Assembly (NCBI GenBank): GCA_965277445.1
Contig: CBDICY010000032.1
Span: 248,001-312,000 of the forward strand
DNA: 64,000 nucleotides
Direction: 5' to 3'
From: JAFMDF01 sp965277445
GTDB lineage: Bacteria; Bacteroidota; Bacteroidia; Chitinophagales; Saprospiraceae
In this document: piece after piece, positions 1 to 7,729 of the stretch
Position numbering within the stretch: the first letter of the stretch is position 1
How the letters are laid out: each line of letters opens with the position of its first letter
Program-made: the position numbers and the translations under genes
Notes under the pieces: model-generated
Told to the model about the DNA's origin: nothing
The model's input: the letters and a program-made list of their open reading frames with translations, nothing else
Database searches by the model: none

Positions 1-1
1 A

Positions 2-2575
2 AATGGAAATTATAATTTCTGTTGGATGAAAGTAACCGCTGTTGATAAAATTGATCCTATCTGCGTGAACTTACCAAACGAATGGGATTATTGTGATAAT
101 TTCCATACAGGTGAATTAGGCACGGTCACAGATACAGATGGAGATAGAATTTTTGACAACACAGAATGGTTGACTTTAGATGGTGATTTAGCAAATACTT
201 ATAATGAAAAGTACGGCCAACCATTAGGCGTTTGTGTTGATAATTTATCTTGTCTTGACTTGACTTTAGAACAACAATATCAACTAATTGATTTAGAATG
301 TGGGGTTTATAAAGCAAAAAGACGTTACCGAGTAAGAGATCAACGAGGAAATGTGTCTAATTGGTCGGAGCAATTTATCAATATTGAATACCGTCCTGAT
401 TGGAAAGTTACCTTACCTGTAGATTGGACAGGTACTTGTGGTGATGGCGTACCAACGGCTAATTTAATTATTGAAAATGGTTCTTGTGATGTCATGGCCT
501 ACGAATCTTTTGACCAACAATTTGATGTGGTCAATGATGCTTGTTTTAAAGTTATTAGAACTTACCACATCATTAACTGGTGTAAATACAAAGCAGGAGA
601 CGAACCGATTAACCTTAATCGAATTGCCAACGTTAACGGCGAAGTCATCAATAGTCAAACAATCTCTAGTGACCAATATGGTACGGCTTCTTATTTTACG
701 TATACACAGATTTTAAAGGTGAATGATACCGATGCACCCGTTATTTCAGTAGCTAGTGTAGATGACTGTATCAATGAAACAAATGGTTGTAGTACAACAA
801 AAACTTTCTCTGCTACTGCCTCAGATTGTAATGATGCATCTACCGAAAGCTTAGTCTTCTCTTGGGAAGTTTTTGAAAATAATGTCATTAAAGGAAGCGG
901 TTTTGGAGCCACCTTCAATTGGACGGTTCAACCAGGTATTGACTACCGAGTGAAGTGGAGAGTAGCGGATAAATGTGGTAATTCTGCTTGGGTAGAAAAC
1001 GTTCATACTTTCAAAGATTGTGTCCGACCAGCGCCTTACTGTTTGGCAGGTTTAACCATCGAATTGGGTCAAGATAAAGCAGTAGCAATTTGGGCAAGCG
1101 ATTTTGATTTGAATAGTACTGATAATTGTACACCTAAAGAGGATTTAGATTTACGTATCTGGCATACGACTTTATCTACTGAAGCACCTACTGACTTAGC
1201 GGCAGTATTGGCATTACCGAAAGAAGTAACCTTTACTTGTACACAAGTTGGTACACAAGCGGTTCATATTTATGTGATTGATGAAGCTAATAATTACGAT
1301 TTCTGTTTGACCAATGTCGTTATCCAAGATAACCTTGGCGTTTGTCCAGTAACGGGTGGATCTATTTCTGGTAAAATTTATACAGAATTTGGTTCTGCTG
1401 TACAGGATGCAGAAGTTCGAATTGAAAACGCAGAAGGAGAAATGATGATGACGCCAGCCAATGGAAATTACGCTTTCAATTTATCAGGAAGTGCGAATTA
1501 CACCGTTGTGCCAAGCAAAAATAATAATGTGTTAAATGGAGTGTCTACTTTTGATTTGGTAAAAATTACCAAGCATATTTTAGGAACAGAAAAATTCACT
1601 TCTCCTTACCAATATATTGCGGCAGATGTCAATGCTTCTGGCGAGGTGAGTACTTTCGATATTATTCAATTGAGAAAATTAATCTTGAATTTATCTACCG
1701 AATTTCCGAATGGTACACCAAGTTGGAGGTTTGTAGATGCAAGTTACGATTTTGCAACGGATAACCCTTCCGCAGAGCTATTTCCAGAAAAAATCGACAT
1801 CAATAATTTAAGCGGTACCATGCCAGATTTAGATTTTGTGGCGGTCAAAATTGGAGACATCAATGGTAGTGCAGCGGCTAATGCTTTATCAGCAGAAAAT
1901 AGAACTATCTCGGATGATTTGACAATTGAAGTAGCAGATAGATTGGTTCAAGCAGGAGAAGTCATTGAAGTGGAATTTGATGCAAAAGATTTTGAAAATA
2001 TTGACGGCTATCAATTCACATTAAAATATACAGATTTAGAATTAATCGAATTCATGGATGGCGTAGCAATCGAAGCTAATTTTGGTTTTGCACTACAAGA
2101 CAGAGGGTATTTAGTAACCAGTTGGCATAATGCAGCGGCGACAACGAATGCTGCTAATCCACATTTGTTCCGCTTGAAATTTAAAGTAAATACTAGTGGT
2201 TCGTTATTATCTTTCTTAGACATTAACGCAGATTTCACGCAAGCAGAAGCTTATCGAAATGATGGCGAATTATTGGGCGTTACCTTACAAGCAAAAGAAA
2301 ATGTTCCCAATACTACGACTTTCCATTTAGCACAAAATACACCGAATCCATTTACTAACAGTACTTTGATTGGTTTTGAATTACCAGAAGCTGCGGCAGT
2401 TCAGTTACATATACTTGATATGCAAGGGCAAGTGATTCAGACTAAAAAAGGAGACTTTGCAAAGGGGCAACAACAAATCGAGGTTCGTGCGAACGAGTTA
2501 CCAAACGGTACTTATTATTATCAATTAGTGACCCCTTTTGGAGTCGCTGCTAAGAAAATGATCGTACTGAAGTAG
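2..2575 (+). CDS. Secreted T9SS-sorted protein with dockerin-like and cohesin-like modules (5'-partial)
   Basis: The frame is open to the left edge of the window, so the true start lies upstream; the first ATG inside is at 26. From that ATG, residues 1-450 are Cys- and Trp-rich repeats of about 100-130 residues that resemble Ig/HYR-like extracellular modules. Around residues 455-500 is a carboxypeptidase-regulatory-like beta domain (GSISGKIYTEFG). Around 505-560 is a duplicated dockerin type I-like calcium-loop pair (NGVSTFDLVKITKHIL, then ASGEVSTFDIIQLRKLIL). Residues about 630-745 resemble a cohesin-like beta-sandwich (AGEVIEVEFDAKDFENIDGYQF). The last 80 residues are a type A T9SS sorting domain (AQNTPNPFTNSTLIGFELP ... 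KKMIVLK), so export by the Por system and surface attachment or release are expected. The ligand is unknown. Having both dockerin-like and cohesin-like parts in one chain is common in marine Bacteroidota adhesins but does not by itself mean a cellulosome. Confidence 0.85.
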   Translation, partial: NGNYNFCWMKVTAVDKIDPICVNLPNEWDYCDNFHTGELGTVTDTDGDRIFDNTEWLTLDGDLANTYNEKYGQPLGVCVDNLSCLDLTLEQQYQLIDLECGVYKAKRRYRVRDQRGNVSNWSEQFINIEYRPDWKVTLPVDWTGTCGDGVPTANLIIENGSCDVMAYESFDQQFDVVNDACFKVIRTYHIINWCKYKAGDEPINLNRIANVNGEVINSQTISSDQYGTASYFTYTQILKVNDTDAPVISVASVDDCINETNGCSTTKTFSATASDCNDASTESLVFSWEVFENNVIKGSGFGATFNWTVQPGIDYRVKWRVADKCGNSAWVENVHTFKDCVRPAPYCLAGLTIELGQDKAVAIWASDFDLNSTDNCTPKEDLDLRIWHTTLSTEAPTDLAAVLALPKEVTFTCTQVGTQAVHIYVIDEANNYDFCLTNVVIQDNLGVCPVTGGSISGKIYTEFGSAVQDAEVRIENAEGEMMMTPANGNYAFNLSGSANYTVVPSKNNNVLNGVSTFDLVKITKHILGTEKFTSPYQYIAADVNASGEVSTFDIIQLRKLILNLSTEFPNGTPSWRFVDASYDFATDNPSAELFPEKIDINNLSGTMPDLDFVAVKIGDINGSAAANALSAENRTISDDLTIEVADRLVQAGEVIEVEFDAKDFENIDGYQFTLKYTDLELIEFMDGVAIEANFGFALQDRGYLVTSWHNAAATTNAANPHLFRLKFKVNTSGSLLSFLDINADFTQAEAYRNDGELLGVTLQAKENVPNTTTFHLAQNTPNPFTNSTLIGFELPEAAAVQLHILDMQGQVIQTKKGDFAKGQQQIEVRANELPNGTYYYQLVTPFGVAAKKMIVLK

Positions 2576-2702
2576 TCCTCACAAAAAGGCCTTCGAGAAA
2601 GAATCAGAACTACAGAATGCCCCCCAATGAGTATAAGGATGGAGGAAATGAATCATTTTTTTTTCCAAGTACTGATTCGTTAGTTTTGTAGGATTACAAC
2701 AA

Positions 2703-2740
2703 AGGGCGTCATTGGCTTCGGTCAATGGCGCTTTGTTGTT
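2703..2740 (+). terminator. Probable transcription terminator after the T9SS protein gene
   Basis: Twelve-pair stem with G-U pairs, AGGGCGTCATTG (2703-2714) with CAATGGCGCTTT (2723-2734), around an 8-nt loop containing CTTCGG, followed by GTTGTT. It lies 128 bp past the stop codon. The T-tract is weak, so it could also be a simple repeat hairpin. Confidence 0.45.
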
Positions 2741-2878
2741 CCTACTACTGGGTAACTTCCCGTTATCTGGTAATTTAAATGGTAGCTTAATAAGTTTTCA
2801 AGATAATAATACCGAGTATAACTTATTATTTTAGGTCTAATTTATTTTATACACTTCATTCTTCGAGAATATCTTTTT

Positions 2879-3038
2879 GGCTCTTATAACCCAACGGGGT
2901 GATAGCAAGAATGCTATAAATAAAACTGATTTTTTACCTAAAAAAGCTACAAATTATAACAATTTTAGGCTTTGTAAGTGCTTTTTTTGTGCAAAATCGA
3001 GGATATTTAAACGATCACCCCGTTGGGTATCAAGAGCC
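2879..3038. repeat. Inverted-repeat element, about 160 bp, Bacteroidota REP/MITE type
   Basis: A 25-bp arm at 2879-2903 (GGCTCTTATAACCCAACGGG...) is matched by its near-perfect reverse complement at 3014-3038, with only two changes. The core of the arm, AACCCAACGGGGTGAT, resembles the CACCCCGTTGGGG hairpins at 53.3 kb. The 110 bp between the arms is AT-rich and non-coding. The rest of the gap between 2576 and 3078 shows nothing else. Confidence 0.6.
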
Positions 3039-3078
3039 TTCTTTATTTACAAATCAATGGTGTGCTATATTTCACCCT

Positions 3079-3822
3079 TTACAAAAGCCTAGCATAAAAA
3101 TCACCATACTTATCTACTCTAGTATATCTCTTAAAAATATCAATCATTTCATTAGGGCTTATCCAAGATTCGGTATTAAACTTTTGAGATTCAGCAGTTG
3201 ACCAATTATACTCATATTCACCAATTTCTTCTAATCTTTCAATACACAAAATGGCATTTTCAATTGTTGCTGGATAAAACTCTACTGAAAGACACAGAAT
3301 AGGTTGTGTTAAGCCTTTTAATACCTCTAATTCAAAATTTTCTACATCAATTTTACAAAAAGAAGGCATTCCATATTCTGCTATTAAATTATCTAAAGTA
3401 ACGACTTTAACTTCAATCGTTTCTTCCCATTTCACTTCAAAAGAAGTATCGTTATTAATTGTTTGCCTCCACTCTGCACTTGATAGCGTACTTACTGTAG
3501 GCGTGGCTTTACTGATATGCATTTTAGCCTTTCCTGATTTTTCTCCAATCGCACATTCTAGTAATTTTATATTATCTTGCCCTTTAAACCTATTTTTCAT
3601 GTAATTCATGCAAATTGGTTGTGGTTCTACAGCAATCACATTTGCGCCAAGTGCAGCCCAAGCATTAGTTCTATTACCCACATGCGCTCCTAAATCAAAG
3701 CAGAGTGTATTCGGTCTGACAAATTGACTATAAAAACGCATCAACTTTTTTTTATTGAATGGTTTCCAGTAATAAGCTGCTATAGACCGAAGCATACCTA
3801 ATCGTTCTCTAAAACTAAGCAT
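3079..3822 (-). CDS. FkbM family SAM-dependent methyltransferase
   Basis: The protein has 247 residues. Class I methyltransferase motif I is FDLGAHVGNRT (residues 42-52), followed by the acidic end of strand 2 (AVEPQ, about 64-68). The FkbM hallmark is KIDVENFELEVLKGL at 157-171, where family members have KIDVEG-E-VL-G. FkbM enzymes O-methylate polyketides, glycans or lipids; the substrate here cannot be inferred. The start is ATG at 3822; 11 bp away, divergently, begins a wrecked methyltransferase gene (3834), so the two may once have formed a divergent pair in a surface-glycan locus. Confidence 0.8.
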   Translation of the reverse strand: MLSFRERLGMLRSIAAYYWKPFNKKKLMRFYSQFVRPNTLCFDLGAHVGNRTNAWAALGANVIAVEPQPICMNYMKNRFKGQDNIKLLECAIGEKSGKAKMHISKATPTVSTLSSAEWRQTINNDTSFEVKWEETIEVKVVTLDNLIAEYGMPSFCKIDVENFELEVLKGLTQPILCLSVEFYPATIENAILCIERLEEIGEYEYNWSTAESQKFNTESWISPNEMIDIFKRYTRVDKYGDFYARLL

Positions 3823-3833
3823 TAAATAATTTT

Positions 3834-4223
3834 ATGAAAGAATTGAATAAAAAATTAGTTCCTATTGTTCATGCTATAAAAACTAGTCCTAATATGATGA
3901 TGGAACTGGCTAGAATCCCGCTTCATATAAAGCGGTAAAATAAAGACTGGAAAACAATTATTCATGATTTTCCTTAATTAATTGGATTTGATAAGGAATT
4001 AAATCAGTTGAATGACTTATTTAGGACTGCACATAACGATTATGTTTCAAATTACTCTGCACTATTAATTTCTATGTCTTTAAATAGAGGTGCTTTTTTC
4101 TACTTTTTTTGTAAGAAATTAAAACCAAAACATATTTTAGATTTAGGAACTGGTTTTAGCTCTTATATTTTCAGGTACTACCAAAAAGAAATTAATCCAA
4201 GCGCAGTTGTTTATTCTGTGGAT
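3834..4223 (+). pseudogene. Class I methyltransferase remnant with two in-frame stops and a lost 3' end
   Basis: One reading frame from ATG 3834 gives MKELNKKLVPIVHAIKTSPN..., hits TAA at 3936, continues in the same frame (NKDWKTIIHDFP), hits TAA at 3975, and then reads GFDKELNQLNDLFRTAHNDY into a clear motif I (ILDLGTGFSSYIFRYY) and the strand-2 motif VYSVDDSEP. After about 4223 the similarity ends at a junction with an ATPase gene piece on the other strand. Two nonsense codons plus truncation mean no active enzyme. A short product from an alternative start at 4008 or 4012 would contain only the N-terminal half of the fold. Confidence 0.65.
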
Positions 4224-4226
4224 GAT

Positions 4227-4454
4227 TCAGAACCCCGTAAAATATATATCATCCAACGAAATGTAAATCGCTTTTTGTCCTACTCCATACACCAATTTTA
4301 ATCGTTGTAATAAAAGTGTTGTCTTGCCTACCCCCCTAGCGCCGATTAAAAAAATCAATCGCCAATCCCATTGAATCATTTGCCCAATTTCTCTTTGGAA
4401 TGCAACCGAAGTTTTTTGAATCAACCTATTCGATTTTTCTATTATCTTTTCCAT
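4227..4454 (-). pseudogene. N-terminal fragment of an AAA_14/DUF4143-type ATPase
   Basis: Seventy-five residues from ATG 4454. It has a canonical Walker A, GARGVGKTTLLLQRL, preceded by WDWRLIFLIG and followed by AIYISLDDIYF, the usual opening of AAA_14 ATPases, which normally run to about 380 residues with a Walker B (DEIHK) and a C-terminal DUF4143. Here the frame stops a few residues after the YISLDD strand, exactly where the methyltransferase remnant ends on the other strand. The gap 4455-4652 upstream holds a hairpin (GATATTGCTGT 4483-4493 with its partner ending near 4513) and no gene. Confidence 0.65.
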
Positions 4455-4652
4455 TTCGCTGTTTTATTTCAGCTAAATTACAAGATATTGCTGTATCAAA
4501 ACAGCGATATTAACATAAATATCATTTTTGTGTGCAAATTCCTCCACCAGAGTGGTATTAAAATGTGCTATATTTAAATTCAATTGTTAATAATTTAAAA
4601 GCGGTAGGTAAATGTCGAAGGTCAGGTCAGACACAAATGGCAACCATTTCAT

Positions 4653-5426
4653 TCATTTCGGATACCCCAACAAATACAAATTCACCACAGGCCCATTTTT
4701 CACCTCCCCAATCTCCCATTCAAAACCATTACTATTCTTTAAATCCTTCGTCATCGCCTCCATTTCCCCCACAGAATAAGTCCGTAAAACAGAAACCAAT
4801 CCATCCCACCAAACGAAAATAGGCACAATCGGAATCAGATAAGTAAAGAGGATTCGACCAAATGAAAAAGGTCGAATAAAAGGCGTCATCAACAGCACAT
4901 TAATTGGCGAAAAGAAGAATTGTATAAAATGAGGAATCGATCGTTTTTGTGCTTCAAAAATGGCAATAACGGCTTGGTTATCGACCGCATTTTGCAAAAT
5001 TTGCTGAGCATACGCTGGTTTAAAATGATGAAAAGAAAGGAATTGGGTGCGAAATCCTTTTAATTTTTTGGGTACTTCCAAGGCATTTACACTTGCTTTT
5101 TCATATTCAAAATGTCCATTGCCTTGTTGCACCATTTTTTCAAAAGCCGTATGATTCGGGTAATAATCGGTGAGCTTTACTTTTAAGTTGGGATGGCTTA
5201 CTTTTAAATGATTGACTAATTTTAACCAAGCACCACCGCCACCAGAAGCGAGGTCTATAATTTGAGACTGCCCACTTTTATCTAAGCCTTTTTGTAGGAT
5301 CGGTACACTTCCTTTAAACAAGTCAAATTGATTGGTGACAAACTGTAAAAAATCCGTCATGTAGTTACGGATGTTTTTAGGAAACCATTGTTGGTCTTCA
5401 AATTCTATGAGGTGAAATCGGGGCAT
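4653..5426 (-). CDS. Class I SAM-dependent methyltransferase with C-terminal hydrophobic segments
   Basis: 257 residues. SAM motif I reads IIDLASGGGGAWLKLV (about residues 56-71); the acidic strand-2 residue is in KLTDYYPN. The C-terminal half carries hydrophobic stretches (FIQFFFSPINVLLMTPFI and LFTYLIPIVPIFVWW), suggesting membrane association, unusual for a small-molecule methyltransferase. The substrate is unknown. ATG at 5426. The preceding spacer carries three TTATAAGT octamers and GATGAG/CTCATC inverted arms. Confidence 0.7.
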   Translation of the reverse strand: MPRFHLIEFEDQQWFPKNIRNYMTDFLQFVTNQFDLFKGSVPILQKGLDKSGQSQIIDLASGGGGAWLKLVNHLKVSHPNLKVKLTDYYPNHTAFEKMVQQGNGHFEYEKASVNALEVPKKLKGFRTQFLSFHHFKPAYAQQILQNAVDNQAVIAIFEAQKRSIPHFIQFFFSPINVLLMTPFIRPFSFGRILFTYLIPIVPIFVWWDGLVSVLRTYSVGEMEAMTKDLKNSNGFEWEIGEVKNGPVVNLYLLGYPK

Positions 5427-5430
5427 ATTT

Positions 5431-5530
5431 TTATAAGTTTATAAGTTTATAAGTTGATGAGAAAAAGAGGTAATGAGGCTGAGATGAATAAACCTTATTA
5501 ACTCATCTCCTCATAAATCTCATTATCTTA
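5431..5530. repeat. Short tandem repeat with inverted arms
   Basis: Three perfect TTATAAGT units at 5431-5454 are followed by GATGAG-type units whose reverse complements (CTCATCTCCTCATAAATCTC) occur at about 5502-5521. It fills the gap between the methyltransferase and the transporter gene. It belongs to the low-complexity hairpin family seen across this window. Confidence 0.55.
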
Positions 5531-5532
5531 GA

Positions 5533-6411
5533 TTATTCCAACCTACTTCTCAATAAAGGATAACTAAAAACGGAGATTAGGATAATCAAAACGCCTAAAT
5601 AAAAAGTAGGGGTTAATTCTTTATTTTCTTTTAAAATAAAAATGGCTAAAACAATTCCGTAAACGGGTTCTAGATTATAACTCAGGCTTGAAGCAAAAGC
5701 AGAAATATGTTTTAAGGCACGCAAGTTTAAAACGAGTGCTAATGTAGTACAAGCTAAGGCTAAAATAATCAAATATATCCAATCATTAGCAGAAGGTAAA
5801 AAATTACAATCTGGATTCCAATAAAAATAAAAAGGCAATACTAAACTAATAAACACCCAAGCACTAGACATTTCTATAAAAGTCAATGAAGGCGTATCTA
5901 AATCATGTATTCTTTGTTTGTTCAAAATAGAAAAAAGGGCAATTAATAAAGTAGACAACAATCCGACCCAAACCCCCATTAACATATTCACTTCCAAACT
6001 TTGAACGATTAATGCCATACCAGGAATGACCAAAGCACCTAAAGCTAGTTCATACCATTTGAAAGTAGCCTTGGTGATTAAAGGTTCTAAAATGGAGGTA
6101 AAAAAAGAACAGGTAGCGTAACAAACTAAAGCAATGGAGACATTGGCCAATTTAATAGACGCAAAAAAAGTAATCCAATGCAATCCAATCAAGATACCAA
6201 TCCCGATATAATCCCGTAATAGCTTTTTAGGAATGCCTTTTAAAGTCTGTCCAAATTTAATCAAAAAAAGTAAACTAATGCTGGTTAGAAGTACGCGCCA
6301 CCAAACTAACACTGTAGCAGATAAAGAGATCAATTCTCCTAAAATACCTGTAAAACCATATAAAAAAACCGCAAAATGCAGTTCAAAAAAAGCCCTTCTA
6401 GTCGCAGTCAT
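5533..6411 (-). CDS. EamA/DMT family permease
   Basis: Ten predicted membrane helices in two five-helix EamA repeats over 292 residues (for example GIGILIGLHWITFFASIKL and YLGVLIILISVFSYPLL), the usual length for drug/metabolite exporters such as RhaT- or YdcZ-like permeases. The start is placed at ATG 6411 (MTATRRAFFELHF); a longer reading to 6438 would need TTG and adds only nine polar residues. The substrate cannot be told. The family acts in the inner membrane as a metabolite exporter or exchanger. Confidence 0.8.
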   Translation of the reverse strand: MTATRRAFFELHFAVFLYGFTGILGELISLSATVLVWWRVLLTSISLLFLIKFGQTLKGIPKKLLRDYIGIGILIGLHWITFFASIKLANVSIALVCYATCSFFTSILEPLITKATFKWYELALGALVIPGMALIVQSLEVNMLMGVWVGLLSTLLIALFSILNKQRIHDLDTPSLTFIEMSSAWVFISLVLPFYFYWNPDCNFLPSANDWIYLIILALACTTLALVLNLRALKHISAFASSLSYNLEPVYGIVLAIFILKENKELTPTFYLGVLIILISVFSYPLLRSRLE

Positions 6412-6633
6412 TTGTAAGTTTCTATTTATAATTTTCAAGGGTCTCCTTTTTACCTTTGTACCCTTATTCCTTTATACCCGTCTAAAAATTGTGGATAACT
6501 TAAAGCCACAAAAAACGACAATTTTACAGGAAATCCATAAATTTGCGGTGCTTGAAAAAAAAGAATAGCAATATCTGATAAAATCAAGTATCTTTATTCA
6601 TTAATGACAAAAAAAACTTGACCTTTTTCATAA

Positions 6634-6690
6634 GTCAAGTCTTTAGATAAAACACTTTAAGTTAACCGTTTATTTATCTAAAGACTTGAC
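6634..6690. promoter_or_regulatory. Perfect 18-bp inverted repeat upstream of the peroxiredoxin gene
   Basis: GTCAAGTCTTTAGATAAA at 6634-6651 is the exact reverse complement of 6673-6690, with a 21-nt spacer. A partial third copy, ACTTGAC, is at 6616-6622. The right arm ends 35 bp before the peroxiredoxin ATG. It could be a two-site operator, an mRNA leader hairpin or a small mobile repeat. The rest of 6412-6725 holds a lone TACCTTTG box at 6451 and no gene. Confidence 0.5.
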
Positions 6691-6725
6691 AAAATGTCTA
6701 GTTTCTTTATTAAAAATAACAACTC

Positions 6726-7196
6726 ATGGCTCTTAGTGTAGGCGATAAAGCTCCCAATTTCAAGTTATACAACTCTGACAAACAAGAAGTTGCTTTAAAA
6801 GATTTTAAAGGACAGAATGTCGTCTTATTATTTTTCCCATTGGCATTTACAGGTGTTTGCACCACCGAATTATGCACCATGAGAGATAATATTGCAGACT
6901 ATCAGGGATTGAATGCTCAAATTTTAGCAGTTTCCGTTGATTCTTTATTTACTTTAGATAAATTTAAAGGCGAGCAAAACTTAAATTTCCCCTTATTGTC
7001 AGACTTTAATAAGCGGGTTTCTAAGAAATATGATTCTTTGTATAAAGATTTTGTCTTGGGCATGAAAGGCGTTTCTAAACGATCTGCTTTTGTGATTGAC
7101 GGAAAAGGCATTGTTCAATATGCAGAAGTATTGGACAGCGCTGGAGATTTGCCAAACTTTGAAGCGGTAAAAGCAGCTTTAGCAAATTTGAATTAA
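6726..7196 (+). CDS. Peroxiredoxin, AhpC/TSA family
   Basis: 156 residues, a thioredoxin fold that reduces hydrogen peroxide and organic peroxides in the cytoplasm. The active-site loop is PLAFTGVCTTELCT, with peroxidatic Cys45 in the conserved P-x3-T-x2-C setting and a second Cys at 50. The length and PLAFTxVCTxE motif fit the AhpE/Prx5-like branch. A possible resolving Cys is Cys50; otherwise thioredoxin may resolve it. The gene stands alone between two hairpins, the 18-bp inverted repeat upstream and a strong stem downstream. Confidence 0.88.
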   Translation: MALSVGDKAPNFKLYNSDKQEVALKDFKGQNVVLLFFPLAFTGVCTTELCTMRDNIADYQGLNAQILAVSVDSLFTLDKFKGEQNLNFPLLSDFNKRVSKKYDSLYKDFVLGMKGVSKRSAFVIDGKGIVQYAEVLDSAGDLPNFEAVKAALANLN

Positions 7197-7212
7197 CGTA
7201 GATGATTATATG

Positions 7213-7262
7213 GCTAAATTGCTTTATTGTTCTTAAGTAAGTTAACAATAAAACAATTTAGC
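7213..7262 (+). terminator. Long hairpin between the peroxiredoxin and clpS genes
   Basis: GCTAAATTGCTTTATTGTT (7213-7231) pairs with AACAATAAAACAATTTAGC (7244-7262): 19 positions with one C-A mismatch, 12-nt loop. It begins 17 bp after the peroxiredoxin stop and ends 40 bp before clpS. No uridine run follows, so it may be a processing or regulatory stem instead of a terminator. Confidence 0.45.
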
Positions 7263-7302
7263 GATAAAACAATAAAAATAAACTTAATACATACCTCAAA
7301 CA

Positions 7303-7605
7303 ATGACTAAGTATACGAGCGCTGTAGAAGAATTAGAAGATGTAGCAGTAGAAGAATTAGAAGACGTAGCTGTCGGCATGCCTTCTTTATTGGTGGTTTA
7401 TAATGACGATGAAAACACCTTTGATTGGGTGATTAAATGTTTTATGGACGTCCTTAAATATTCTAGCCAACAAGCTGAACAGTTGGCGATGATTATTCAC
7501 TTTAAAGGAAAAGCTACCGTCAAAACTGCACCTAAACGAGAACTTCGACCAAAGAAAGATGCCTTGATTGACAAAGGTTTATCTGCGGTGATTGAAGATT
7601 TATAA
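7303..7605 (+). CDS. clpS: ATP-dependent Clp protease adaptor ClpS
   Basis: One hundred residues. The core matches ClpS: LVVYNDDENTFDWVIKCF (residues 30-47, with the N-degron pocket NDDxNTF), then AEQLAMIIHFKGKATVKT with His66 in the usual position. ClpS delivers N-degron substrates to ClpA/ClpC. Most Bacteroidota ClpS proteins have a short acidic N-terminal tail; here it contains an exact peptide duplication, VEELEDVA twice (residues 8-15 and 16-23), encoded by a 24-bp tandem repeat at 7324-7371. The N-terminal tail of ClpS controls ClpA activity in E. coli, so the change in length may matter. Confidence 0.9.
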   Translation: MTKYTSAVEELEDVAVEELEDVAVGMPSLLVVYNDDENTFDWVIKCFMDVLKYSSQQAEQLAMIIHFKGKATVKTAPKRELRPKKDALIDKGLSAVIEDL

Positions 7606-7678
7606 AAGCAGATTTACATTCCTTTTATTTATATTTTAGCGTTTGTCTCTTAGGCAATCCTAATCGGGTATTCTAAAA

Positions 7679-7717
7679 AATAGTGCTGTCGAATAAATTT
7701 CGGTAGCACTATTTTTT
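7679..7717. terminator. Bidirectional rho-independent terminator
   Basis: A 15-pair stem (with two G-U pairs), AATAGTGCTGTCGAA (7679-7693) with TTCGGTAGCACTATT (7699-7713), and a 5-nt loop. It runs into T6 on the plus strand and is preceded by A6, giving T6 on the minus strand. It serves clpS and the converging histidine kinase gene. Confidence 0.85.
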
Positions 7718-7729
7718 AGTAGGACATCA

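Noticed and set aside
4565..4822. Plus-strand proline/serine-rich frame
   Set aside because: Antisense shadow of the methyltransferase gene at 4653-5426.
6451..6458. TACCTTTG box as promoter of the peroxiredoxin gene
   Set aside because: It is 268 bp from the ATG with a hairpin between and no -33 box.
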